64,000 bases of DNA from Lysobacteraceae bacterium SCN 69-320 (GTDB taxonomy: Bacteria > Pseudomonadota > Gammaproteobacteria > Xanthomonadales > Rhodanobacteraceae): assembly GCA_001725155.1 (NCBI GenBank), contig MEFP01000012.1:310001-374000 (forward strand). Reading direction: 5' to 3'. Positions within the stretch are counted from its first letter, which is position 1. Each line of letters begins with the position of its first letter. The position numbers and the translations under genes were made by a program. The notes beneath the pieces were generated by a model. That model saw only the letters and a list, made by a program, of their open reading frames with translations, was not told where the DNA came from and made no database searches. Shown piece after piece: positions 48,527-57,565 of the stretch.

Positions 48527-50511
48527 GCGCCAGGCATACGAGGCTCTGGGAAACGGTCGGGCAACGCCTGCGGCGCTCCATCGCGATTGCTATGGTGCTC
48601 GCCGGGGGGGTTCTTGCCGCAGTGCCGACACACGCAGCGCCGTCGGCGGCGCTCGACAGTGACGTGCGGCAAATCTGGCAGTTGCTCGACTACGTCGGCG
48701 TCGACTACGGCGGTGCGGTCGCGAACCACGCGGTCGTGAGCGCGACCGAATACCAGGAAATGCAGGACTTCGTGGCCACGGCGCGGACTCGACTGGCGGC
48801 GCTACCGGCCGGGCCGGACCGTGACACGCAGCTCGCGCAGGCCGACCAGTTGGTGGCCGCGGTGGCCGCCAAAGCTGACGCGGCCGAGGTCGCACGCCGG
48901 GCGCAGGGGCTGGCCGATACACTGCTCGCGGCCTACGGCATTGCCGTCGCCCCGCGCGGACTTCCGGACCTTACACGTGCCGAGACGCTGTTCGCGACCC
49001 AGTGCGCCAGTTGCCACGGCGTGACAGGGCTGGCGGACGGGCCTGCCGCGGCGGCGTTAATGCCGCCGCCGATTGCCTTTGTCGACGCCGCGCGGGCGCG
49101 CGAGCGCAGCGTCTTTGCGCTGTATCAGGTGATCAGCCAGGGCGTGGCCGGTACCGCCATGCCGGCGTTCACGGCGCTCTCGGACGCTGATCGCTGGGCG
49201 CTGGCGTTTCGTGTGGGGTTGTTCGCCTATTCGCCGGCGTTGCAACGCGAGGGCGAGCAACGGTGGCAATCGACACCGGCGTTGCGGTCGCACTTTCCCA
49301 GTCTTGACGCCGTCACCCGGGCCACGGAAGCGGAACTCGCTGTGAGTGTGGGCGAACCCACCGCCCGTGCGGTGGTCGCTTTCGTGCGCGCTCACCCGGA
49401 GGCCGTGGCCGCCGGTAGCACGTCAGCGGCGAGCCTGGTCTTGGCCCGCCAGCGGCTCGTGGAGAGCCAAGCGGCCTATGCCGGCGGCGACCCTGAGCGC
49501 GCCACCGCATTGGCCCTATCGGCGTACCTGGACGGCTTCGAGCCGATCGAGCCGGCGTTGGCATTGCGCGATCGCGGCTTGCTAGATCGCGTCGAGCACG
49601 CGATGGGCGAGTACCGCGCGCGCATCGCGCGCGGCGACACGGTGCCGGCGATTGCCGAGCAAGCCCAGGTGCTGCAATCGCTGATCGATGACGCCGATTC
49701 GGCGCTGAACGCGGCGAACGCCGATGCGACGGCCGCATTCCTCGGCAGCCTGACCATCCTGCTGCGCGAAGGGCTCGAAGCCCTCCTGATCGTGATTGCC
49801 ATGATCGCGTTTCTGCGCAAGGCCGAACGCGTCGACGTGCTGCGCTACGTGCATGCGGGCTGGATCGGTGCGCTGGTCGCCGGCGGGCTCACGTGGGGCG
49901 TGGCGACCTACGCCGTCGGCATCAGCGGCGCGGGTCGCGAAGTCACCGAGGGCGTATCGTCGTTGTTTGCCGCCACTGTGCTGTTGGGCGTGGGCATCTG
50001 GATGCACCAGAAGAGCCTGGCCGGTCGTTGGCAGCAATACGTGCGCGAGAAACTATCCGCCGCGCTGACGCGGCGCTCGGCGTGGTTTTTGTTCGCGCTT
50101 GCGTTTATTTCCGTGTACCGCGAGGTGTTCGAGACGATCCTGTTCTACATCGCGCTGTGGAACGAGAACAACGGCATGGCCCTGCTGGCAGGTCTGCTGA
50201 CGGGTGTCGTGTTGCTGGGCGTGATCGCCCTCGTACTCCTGCGCTACAGCAAGCGGCTGCCGATCGCCCAGTTCTTCACCGGGAGTTCGCTGCTGATTGC
50301 GGTGCTCGCCATTGTGCTCGCGGGCAAGGGGGTTGCCGCGCTGCAGGAGGCCGGTTGGATCGGCGTGCGTCCGATCGACGGGCCGCGCGTCGCGCTCCTG
50401 GGCGTGTATCCGTCGCTGCAGCCGCTGCTCGCGCAGCTTCTCGTGCTGATCGCGGCGGTCGCGGGGTTTGTCTTGAACCGGCGTAGCGGTGTGAAGAAGT
50501 CCCCTGGGTAA
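48523..50511 (+). CDS. Cytochrome c - FTR1 permease fusion (PbrT-like lead/iron uptake family)
   Basis: CXXCH in LFATQCASCHGVTGLADG; FTR1 motifs LREGLEALLIV and YREVFETILFY (REGxE / REVFE). Confidence 0.9.
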   Translation: MSARHTRLWETVGQRLRRSIAIAMVLAGGVLAAVPTHAAPSAALDSDVRQIWQLLDYVGVDYGGAVANHAVVSATEYQEMQDFVATARTRLAALPAGPDRDTQLAQADQLVAAVAAKADAAEVARRAQGLADTLLAAYGIAVAPRGLPDLTRAETLFATQCASCHGVTGLADGPAAAALMPPPIAFVDAARARERSVFALYQVISQGVAGTAMPAFTALSDADRWALAFRVGLFAYSPALQREGEQRWQSTPALRSHFPSLDAVTRATEAELAVSVGEPTARAVVAFVRAHPEAVAAGSTSAASLVLARQRLVESQAAYAGGDPERATALALSAYLDGFEPIEPALALRDRGLLDRVEHAMGEYRARIARGDTVPAIAEQAQVLQSLIDDADSALNAANADATAAFLGSLTILLREGLEALLIVIAMIAFLRKAERVDVLRYVHAGWIGALVAGGLTWGVATYAVGISGAGREVTEGVSSLFAATVLLGVGIWMHQKSLAGRWQQYVREKLSAALTRRSAWFLFALAFISVYREVFETILFYIALWNENNGMALLAGLLTGVVLLGVIALVLLRYSKRLPIAQFFTGSSLLIAVLAIVLAGKGVAALQEAGWIGVRPIDGPRVALLGVYPSLQPLLAQLLVLIAAVAGFVLNRRSGVKKSPG

Positions 50512-50520
50512 GACGGGCAC

Positions 50521-50877
50521 TCACTCCGAGCCTCGCCGGCGTTCGGTCATCCAGCGGTGCAGCATCGGCAGTCCCAGCAGCAACCAGGCCGCCCCCAGGC
50601 CGGCACCGGCCAGGAGCAGCAACGTCACCCGCGGGTGGTGGCCGCAGCGATGCCACTGCGGCGGCCACCGCAGGGCGCTGGCCAACAAGGCGTATGCGAC
50701 GAAGGCCCAGACGTGCAGCAGTCCGATGCCGAGCGCGCGGCGGCCGGAGCGCTCGGCGCCTTGTGCGAATACGAACAGCGCGCTGCACGCGGCGAAGCCT
50801 GCGCCGAACGCGAGCCAGTGGCTCAGCGCGGCAAGCCCCGCCACTGCCTCGCCCAGCGGAAAGCTCGCCGGCGGCAC
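50521..50877 (-). CDS. Hypothetical small membrane protein
   Basis: GTG start overlapping the AraC stop by one base; TM segments (SHWLAFGAGFAACSALFVFAQGAE, LHVWAFVAYALLASAL, VTLLLLAGAGLGAAWLLLGLPML). Confidence 0.5.
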   Translation of the reverse strand: MPPASFPLGEAVAGLAALSHWLAFGAGFAACSALFVFAQGAERSGRRALGIGLLHVWAFVAYALLASALRWPPQWHRCGHHPRVTLLLLAGAGLGAAWLLLGLPMLHRWMTERRRGSE

Positions 50878-51572
50878 TATGGCGCAGCAGCGGCCGAACG
50901 GCCGTCGTGACAGGCGCCCAAGAGCATGGTCGGCGACAGCCCGAACAGCAGCCGGAATGCGCGGGTGCAGTGGCCCATGCTCGGAAATCCGGCCTGCCGT
51001 GCCGCCTGCTGCAGCGCGGTACCTTCGCGACAGACCTCGACGGTACGCGCTACTCGCTGCCAGGCGAGGATCGCCGCCGTCGCGATTCGCGCCTCGACGG
51101 CGTGGATGAGGTGAGTACTGTCGACCCTGCCGTGGACTGATGTTGCCAGCAGCGCGCCCAGGTCGGTCGATGGATCTAACGCGAATAACAGGCGTCGCCA
51201 CTGCGCGGCGCGGTTGCTGATGAGCCGCTGCACCGGCAATTTGGCATGGGTTTCCAACCAACGGCCGCCCGGTAAGCGAGCATCGGCAAACAGCACCATG
51301 ACCTGGGGGCGCTCTCCATCGATGCGGCACGTTTCCCCGCTGCGCAGGATCATCCCCGCCACGGGCAGCGCCGCAGTCGCGTGTGTCGCAATCCGGGTCC
51401 AGCTGCAGATCGCCGTGATGACCTGCACTGAGCGGCATGCCGTCGGCGCGACAGCGCCGGCCCGGCCAAAAAACCGGGCCCAGCCGTCGCCGACGATCAG
51501 CTCGCCCCGCCAGGCGTCGACTGGCACGATATCGATAGGACTTTGGGACTCCCGATCAGGCGTGGTCCGCAT
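50877..51572 (-). CDS. AraC-family transcriptional regulator
   Basis: C-terminal HTH GTALQQAARQAGFPSMGHCTRAFRLLFGLSPTMLL. Confidence 0.75.
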   Translation of the reverse strand: MRTTPDRESQSPIDIVPVDAWRGELIVGDGWARFFGRAGAVAPTACRSVQVITAICSWTRIATHATAALPVAGMILRSGETCRIDGERPQVMVLFADARLPGGRWLETHAKLPVQRLISNRAAQWRRLLFALDPSTDLGALLATSVHGRVDSTHLIHAVEARIATAAILAWQRVARTVEVCREGTALQQAARQAGFPSMGHCTRAFRLLFGLSPTMLLGACHDGRSAAAAP

Positions 51573-52500
51573 GGCCCGGGGCTTCGTCGAGCAGTTGGCA
51601 CGCCGTGGTACTGCACGCTACGTGCTCAAGCTGCAGTGTCGTGTGGTGCAGGTCAAACCGCGTTTGCAGGCGTTCACGCACGGCCGCCAGGACGTCGGCG
51701 TCTGAGCCGCCGACCGCGGTGTCGCGCACCACGTGGGCGGTCAAGAGCGCCTTGCCAGAGGTCACCGCCCACACGTGCAGGTCGTGGATACCGATCACAC
51801 CCGGTACGGCGCGCATCTCGGCATCGATCTCGGCGACAGCCAGCCCGGAGGGCACGCCTTCGAGCAGAATGTTGAGGCTGTCCTTGAGCAGCACCCACGT
51901 GCGCGGCAGTACCCAAAAGCCGATCAGCACCGCCACGATCGGATCGATCGGTCTCCAGCCGGTGAACTGGATGATGAGACCGGCGATCAGCACGCCGACC
52001 GAGCCGAGCATGTCGCTCCAGACCTCCAAGTACGCGCCCTTGACGTTGAGGCTCTTTTGGCTGCCCGCGCTCAACAAGCGCATCGATATGATGTTGATGA
52101 CGAGGCCCAGGATGGCAATCACCATCATGCCGGTCGACTGGATGGGCGGCGGCGAGCGGAAGCGTTCGATCGCCTCCCACAGTATGTAGATCGCGACCAA
52201 GAACAATAGAACAGCGTTGAACGCGGCGGCCAGGATTTCAAAGCGCGCATAGCCAAAGGTCCGGCGCGCATCCGCAGGCCGTTTGCCGATGCGGATCGCC
52301 ACCAGCGCGATGGCCAGAGCGGCTGCATCGGTGAACATGTGGGCCGCGTCCGACAACAGCGCCAGGCTGTTGGTCAGCAAACCGCCGATGACTTCGGCGA
52401 TCAGAAAACTGCCGGTGAGCAGCAGCGCCCACCGCAGCGAACGCTCCGGGGCCGTGGCGACCCCGTGATCGTGGGCACCGCTGGCGTGATCGTGACTCAT
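51556..52500 (-). CDS. czcD: CzcD-like cation diffusion facilitator
   Basis: RWALLLTGSFLIAEVIGGLLTNSLALLSDAAHMFTDAAALAIAL, EVWSDMLGSVGVLIAGLII, HDLHVWAVTSGKALLTAHVV. Start MSHDHASGAHDHG. Confidence 0.93.
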   Translation of the reverse strand: MSHDHASGAHDHGVATAPERSLRWALLLTGSFLIAEVIGGLLTNSLALLSDAAHMFTDAAALAIALVAIRIGKRPADARRTFGYARFEILAAAFNAVLLFLVAIYILWEAIERFRSPPPIQSTGMMVIAILGLVINIISMRLLSAGSQKSLNVKGAYLEVWSDMLGSVGVLIAGLIIQFTGWRPIDPIVAVLIGFWVLPRTWVLLKDSLNILLEGVPSGLAVAEIDAEMRAVPGVIGIHDLHVWAVTSGKALLTAHVVRDTAVGGSDADVLAAVRERLQTRFDLHHTTLQLEHVACSTTACQLLDEAPGHADHA

Positions 52501-52543
52501 GAAACGCTCCTGGTGAGACGTCGTCCGGATCGGGCCGTGATCG

Positions 52544-52885
52544 TCACGGCGACGTGAGTACGGCCGCATCGGGCGCGTGCAGCGCTACGATTGCTTCGAG
52601 AGGCAGCACGTACGCGCAGGCTGTGCCCTCGTGGTAGGCGGCCGCGTGTGCGCGGATCGCATCGATCACGCGAGGGACGTCGATATCGGGGCAAATCACC
52701 TCGAGCTTCACGTCGGCGAACGTTGGACCACCCATCTGCGGCAAGTGCGCGCGTGCGGCCGCGGTCATTGGCCATAACGACGCACCGACCGTGACAACCG
52801 TCAGCTGCGTCAACCCCGCGATGCGCAGCACCGCCACGATGTCGGCGACGCAGTCGCCGTTGAGGTAGGCAAAAACGGCCTTCAT
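52544..52885 (-). CDS. PII-like protein (P-II family, metal-efflux associated)
   Basis: MKAVFAYLNGDCVADIVAVLRIAGLTQLTVV...VKLEVICPDIDVPRVIDAIRAHA; ferredoxin-like PII pattern, paralogue of the next gene. Confidence 0.75.
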   Translation of the reverse strand: MKAVFAYLNGDCVADIVAVLRIAGLTQLTVVTVGASLWPMTAAARAHLPQMGGPTFADVKLEVICPDIDVPRVIDAIRAHAAAYHEGTACAYVLPLEAIVALHAPDAAVLTSP

Positions 52886-52939
52886 GATGTTCTCCTCTTG
52901 AGAAAGCGCGCCGGAGCAGGAGCTCCGGCGCGCGCGCGG

Positions 52940-53284
52940 CTAGGGTCGCGGCGGCAAGGCTTTGGTTTCGCCACCCTCGATCGGCAACGCTAGATCGACC
53001 GGGCTGATGTAGACCCAACCGGCAATGGCTTGTCCGGTGCGACCGAACGTCCGAATCAGTTGCACCGCGCGATCGACGTCCTCGTCGGGACACACGAGGC
53101 CCAACTGCACCTCCGAGGTCACCTTCTCGCCGAGCGCAATCGAGTATTGCGACTCGCGCTCGTTCAAGGCCCGCAAGAGCCCTTTGACATCGAACACGCT
53201 CAACTGGCGGTAGCCGGCCGCTTCCAGCGCATGGACGATGTCGGCGACGCGGCCGCGGTGCACAAATGCCTTGATCTCTTTCAT
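52940..53284 (-). CDS. PII-like protein (P-II family, metal-efflux associated)
   Basis: MKEIKAFVHRGRVADIVHALEAAGYRQLSVFDVKG...VQLGLVCPDEDVDRAVQLIRTFGRTGQAIAGWVYISPVD; stop codon overlaps nothing, start overlaps the czcA stop. Confidence 0.85.
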   Translation of the reverse strand: MKEIKAFVHRGRVADIVHALEAAGYRQLSVFDVKGLLRALNERESQYSIALGEKVTSEVQLGLVCPDEDVDRAVQLIRTFGRTGQAIAGWVYISPVDLALPIEGGETKALPPRP

Positions 53285-56200
53285 GCCGATTCCTCCGCAG
53301 CGCGCCGTTCGGCACGGGTTTCGATCCATTCGTACAGCACAGGCAATAGCACGAGCGTGAGCAGGGTCGAGGTGATCAGGCCACCGATGACCACGGCTGC
53401 GAGTGGTCGTTGGGTTTCCGCACCGACGCCCGTTGACAGCAGCATCGGCACGAGGCCCAGGACGGCCACGCTGGCGGTCATCATCACCGGCCGCATGCGC
53501 AGCGCCGTGCCTTGGACGACGGCTTCGCGAATGGACAGGCCGCGTTCGCGCTGCTCGTTCAAGAAGCTCACCAGCACGATGCCGTTCAACATGGCGACAC
53601 CGAACACCGCGATGAAGCCGATCGCTGAGGGCACCGAGAGATACTGCTGCGTGATCGCCAAGGCCAGGATGCCGCCGATGGTGGCGAACGGCACGTTGGC
53701 CAGAATCAGCCCGGCATAGCGCACCGAGTTGAACGCGGTATAGAGCAACACGAAGATGAAGAAGATCGTGACCGGCACGATGACCGCGAGCTTGGCCAAC
53801 GCGCGCTGCTGGTTGGCGAACGCGCCCCCCCATTCGATCCAGTAGCCCGCCGGCAGCTTCACCTGTTGAGCGATCGCCGCGTTGGCTTCCTGCACAAAGC
53901 CGTCGATGTCGCGGCCGCGCACGTCCATCTGAATGACCGCGTAACGTTGCAACTGTTCACGGCGCACGAACGAATAGCCTTCGGCCGTCGTCACTTCCGC
54001 GACCTGGCCCAGCGGCACGATCGCGCCGGTCGCCGTGCGCAGCGGAATCTGTTCGGTCGCCGCAACCGATGTCTTGGACGCGTCCTCCAACCGCACCGCG
54101 ATATCGAATCGCTTGACGCCATCGAGCAAGGTCGACACCGGCTCGCCCCCCATGCCGTTGCGCACGACGGTCAGCACATCCTCGGCGTTGAGTCCATAGC
54201 GGGCCAGCGCGTCGCGGTTCACGCTCACCTTGATCTGCGGCTTACCCACGTTCGCTTCGAGCGAGAGATCCGCCACACCAGGCACCTTGGACAGCACCGC
54301 CTTAAGGGCTTGGCTCTGACGGTCGAGCTCGACCAAGTCTTCGCCGTAGAGCTTCAGCGCAAGCGTCGCGCGCACGCCGGAAATCAGCTCCTCCACGCGC
54401 ATCTGGATCGGCTGGGTGAAGCTCGGCACGGTGTTCGGCACGACCTGCTCCAGCGTCTCCTGCATGGCTTCTTCGAGCTGCTTGATGTCGCGCTTCGTCG
54501 TCCATTCGCCGGGTGGCTTCAGCGCTGTATAGATTTCCATGTAGTTCACATCAGCGGTTTCGCCCTTCTCGGCGCGGCCGATCATCGCGAGCGTCGTTTC
54601 CACTTCGGAAAACTGCTTGAAGGCGTCAGCGATCTTCTTGGACACCGCGATCGATTCGTCGAGCGAGGTCGACGGAATGGAGGTCACGCGCCACATGATT
54701 GAGCCTTCCTGCAACTGCGGCATGAATTCCTTGCCGAGGAACGGGAACAGAACAAGGCTCCCCACCAGAGCCGCGCTCGCGATGCCCAAGGTTGCTTTCT
54801 TGCGCTCCAACGCCCACGCGAGTACCGGCGCATAACCGCGTTTGAGGCGGGCCACGAGCCACGTGTCTTTCTCTTCCTTGGGCTTCAGGATCATCGACGC
54901 GAGCACGGGAATCAGCGTCAGCGACAGCAGCAACGAGCCCACCATCGCGAAGCTGATCGTAATGGCCATCGGCTTGAACAGCTTGCCCTCCAGCCCCTCG
55001 AGGCTGAACAGCGGCAGAAACACCACGACGATGATGCCGATCGCGAAAGCGATCGGATTGGCCACCTCGCGCGCGGCCGTCAGTACCGTCGCGGTCTTGT
55101 CGACCCGTTCGCCGTGTTCGTGGCGCTCGGCCATCAGACGAAACACGTTCTCGACCATGACGACGGCGCCATCGACCATCATGCCGATACCGATCGCGAG
55201 CCCCGCCAGCGACATGAGGTTGGCGGACATGCCAGTCTCGCCCATGCAGATGAAGGCAATCAGCATGGCCATCGGCAAGGCCACAATCACCACCAACGCC
55301 GAGCGCAGTTCGCCAAGGAACAAGAACAAGATGACCGCAACGAGAATCGAGCCTTCGACCAGTGCCCGTACGGCGGTGTTGACGGCTTTGTTGACGAGAT
55401 CGGTGCGCTCGTAAATCGGCTTGAGCACGACCCCTTCGGGCAGTGCTGTACGTACCGTGTCGAGTTTCCCCTTGACCGCTTCGACCACGTTCTTCGCGTT
55501 CTCACCGATGCGGGCCAGGGCCATACCGAGCACGACTTCTTCGCCGTCGCGCGTTACCGCACCAAAGCGGGGCGCGGGTGCGGGTACGACGTTGGCCACG
55601 TCGCGCACATAGACCGGCGTGCCGTCTTCGCTCTTGAGCACGATGTTGCCGATGTCCTGTGCGTTCTTGACGAGTCCCAAACCGCGCACCAGGTATTGCT
55701 CGCGGCCGACGTCGATGAAGTTGCCGCCGACCTGGCCATTGTTGGCCTCCAGCGCCTCGATGACCTGCTTGAAACCGAGCTGGTGTTTGATCAGCTTCAA
55801 CGGATCGATCTGGACCTGGAACTGGCGTTCACCGCCGCCCCAGGACGTCACGTCATCCACGCCCGGCGCCGTGCGTAGCATCAGGCGCACCGTCCAGTCC
55901 TGCAGCGTGCGCAGGTCCATGTCGGTGATGGTGTCCTTGAGCTTGGCGTCTGCACGCTCGATCGTGTACCAGAGCACCTGGCCCAGGCCCGAAGCATTCG
56001 GGCCCATTTCCGGACGGCCGTAGCCGGCGGGCAGCCGATCACCGACTTCCTGTAGCCGTTCGTTGACGAGTTGGCGGGCGAAGTAGATCTCCATGTCGTC
56101 GGCGAAGTACACCGACACGTAGGAAAGGCCGAACAAGCTGACCGACCGGATCTCCTGCACCTTGGGCAGTCCGGCCATGGCCGATTCAACCGGGAACGTC

Positions 56201-56394
56201 AGCAGTTGCTCGACGTCTTCGGCGGCGAGGCCCGGCGACTCGGTATAGATATTCACCTGTGCCGGCGTGACGTCCGGGAAGGCGTCGATCGGCACAGTGC
56301 TGACCGCGCGATAGCCCAGAAATGCCAGCACCACAAACCCGATCAGGACCAGCACTTTGTAGCGCAGCGAAAGTTCAACGAGGCCGTTTAGCAT
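53281..56394 (-). CDS. czcA: CzcA-like heavy-metal efflux RND permease
   Basis: RYKVLVLIGFVVLAFLGYRAVSTVPIDAFPDVTPAQVNIYTESPGLAAEDVEQLLTFPVESAM; AIGIGMMVDGAVVMVENVFR. Confidence 0.93.
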   Translation of the reverse strand: MLNGLVELSLRYKVLVLIGFVVLAFLGYRAVSTVPIDAFPDVTPAQVNIYTESPGLAAEDVEQLLTFPVESAMAGLPKVQEIRSVSLFGLSYVSVYFADDMEIYFARQLVNERLQEVGDRLPAGYGRPEMGPNASGLGQVLWYTIERADAKLKDTITDMDLRTLQDWTVRLMLRTAPGVDDVTSWGGGERQFQVQIDPLKLIKHQLGFKQVIEALEANNGQVGGNFIDVGREQYLVRGLGLVKNAQDIGNIVLKSEDGTPVYVRDVANVVPAPAPRFGAVTRDGEEVVLGMALARIGENAKNVVEAVKGKLDTVRTALPEGVVLKPIYERTDLVNKAVNTAVRALVEGSILVAVILFLFLGELRSALVVIVALPMAMLIAFICMGETGMSANLMSLAGLAIGIGMMVDGAVVMVENVFRLMAERHEHGERVDKTATVLTAAREVANPIAFAIGIIVVVFLPLFSLEGLEGKLFKPMAITISFAMVGSLLLSLTLIPVLASMILKPKEEKDTWLVARLKRGYAPVLAWALERKKATLGIASAALVGSLVLFPFLGKEFMPQLQEGSIMWRVTSIPSTSLDESIAVSKKIADAFKQFSEVETTLAMIGRAEKGETADVNYMEIYTALKPPGEWTTKRDIKQLEEAMQETLEQVVPNTVPSFTQPIQMRVEELISGVRATLALKLYGEDLVELDRQSQALKAVLSKVPGVADLSLEANVGKPQIKVSVNRDALARYGLNAEDVLTVVRNGMGGEPVSTLLDGVKRFDIAVRLEDASKTSVAATEQIPLRTATGAIVPLGQVAEVTTAEGYSFVRREQLQRYAVIQMDVRGRDIDGFVQEANAAIAQQVKLPAGYWIEWGGAFANQQRALAKLAVIVPVTIFFIFVLLYTAFNSVRYAGLILANVPFATIGGILALAITQQYLSVPSAIGFIAVFGVAMLNGIVLVSFLNEQRERGLSIREAVVQGTALRMRPVMMTASVAVLGLVPMLLSTGVGAETQRPLAAVVIGGLITSTLLTLVLLPVLYEWIETRAERRAAEESA

Positions 56395-56424
56395 CGCGCG
56401 GCTCCCGCCATCGATCGACGCAGA

Positions 56425-57561
56425 TCAATGACCATGACCTTCTCCCAGCGCCGATTTCAGCAATCGTGCTTTGAGGGCGTACGCCCCCTTGACGGCAATG
56501 GTCGTACCGGCCTCCAGTCCGCCGGTGACGACGGTCCATTCACCGCGCACCTCGCCGAGCGTGATCGGCAGCGTTTCGAAATGGCCCGGCTCCTCCGCCA
56601 CGAAGACACTCGGCTGTCCCTGCAACTGAACGATGGCTTCGGTGGGTATCGCCAACGCCTGCGTCGTGCTGGCTGTCGCGATATACACCTCTACAAATTC
56701 CCCGGTGTGCAGCAGGTCGCCGTCGTTGCCGACCTCAATGCGCGCGGGCGACGTGCGCGATCCTTCCTGGGTACGATGCGAGAGTTGAACGACTTTGCCG
56801 GTCAGCGTCTGCGTATGGGCGATCACGCGAACCGCCGCACCGGCCACGACACGCTCGGCCGCTGACGGCGCGAGCTGCGCCTCGACCCACACGGTCGCTT
56901 CGTCCACGATGGTGAACAGGACTTTGCCCGGCTCGACGCGTTCGCCGACGATGAAATCGTCCGACGTGAGGCGGCCCGCCTGCGGGGCGACCAGCGAGAA
57001 TTCACCGCTGGCGCGCGCCGACCCTTGCTTCAGCAGGGCGGCAATTTCGCCGTCGCCGATGCCGTAGGCGCGGAGCTTCGCTCGCGCCTGGTCGCGGGCC
57101 ACCTGCGATTCGGTGAAGCGTTTGCCGGACACCGCTTCCGCGCCTAGCGCCTGCACGCGCTGCCATTCCCGCTCAGCGACGATGTAGGCACCTTGCGCCT
57201 CGGCGACCTCTACACTGGAGAGAATGACCAGCGTTTCGCCGGCCTTGATCTCATCACCGAGTTTCTTCAGCCGACGCACGATCTGCGCAGGAATGCGCGG
57301 CGACACCAACGTTGTGGCATAGGCATTAGCCTTGACCTCGCCGGGGGCCTTGAGCTCTTCCTCCAGCGTGCGCCGCTCGGCGATGCCGGTGACGATGCCG
57401 AGCTGTTTTTGGGTCGCGGCATCGATGGCCAAGGGGCTTTCTTCGGCGTGTTCCTCGCCTTGTTCTTTGCCGGGCGCTTCGGTCTTTGGTTTGGGCTCAA
57501 CGGCCATCAGGGCAGCACTAAGTCCCGCCAACGCGAAGGCCAGCATCCAGTGTCGTTTCAT
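56425..57561 (-). CDS. czcB: CzcB-like membrane fusion protein
   Basis: EELKAPGEVKANAYATTLVSPRIPAQIVRRLKKLGDEIKAGETLVILSSVEVAEAQGAY; FTIVDEATVWVEAQL. Confidence 0.92.
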   Translation of the reverse strand: MKRHWMLAFALAGLSAALMAVEPKPKTEAPGKEQGEEHAEESPLAIDAATQKQLGIVTGIAERRTLEEELKAPGEVKANAYATTLVSPRIPAQIVRRLKKLGDEIKAGETLVILSSVEVAEAQGAYIVAEREWQRVQALGAEAVSGKRFTESQVARDQARAKLRAYGIGDGEIAALLKQGSARASGEFSLVAPQAGRLTSDDFIVGERVEPGKVLFTIVDEATVWVEAQLAPSAAERVVAGAAVRVIAHTQTLTGKVVQLSHRTQEGSRTSPARIEVGNDGDLLHTGEFVEVYIATASTTQALAIPTEAIVQLQGQPSVFVAEEPGHFETLPITLGEVRGEWTVVTGGLEAGTTIAVKGAYALKARLLKSALGEGHGH

Positions 57562-57565
57562 CGGT

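Noticed and set aside
48523-50511. Calling the FTR1 fusion a definite lead transporter (pbrT)
   Set aside because: Family match is clear but the metal cannot be told from sequence; kept as PbrT-like.
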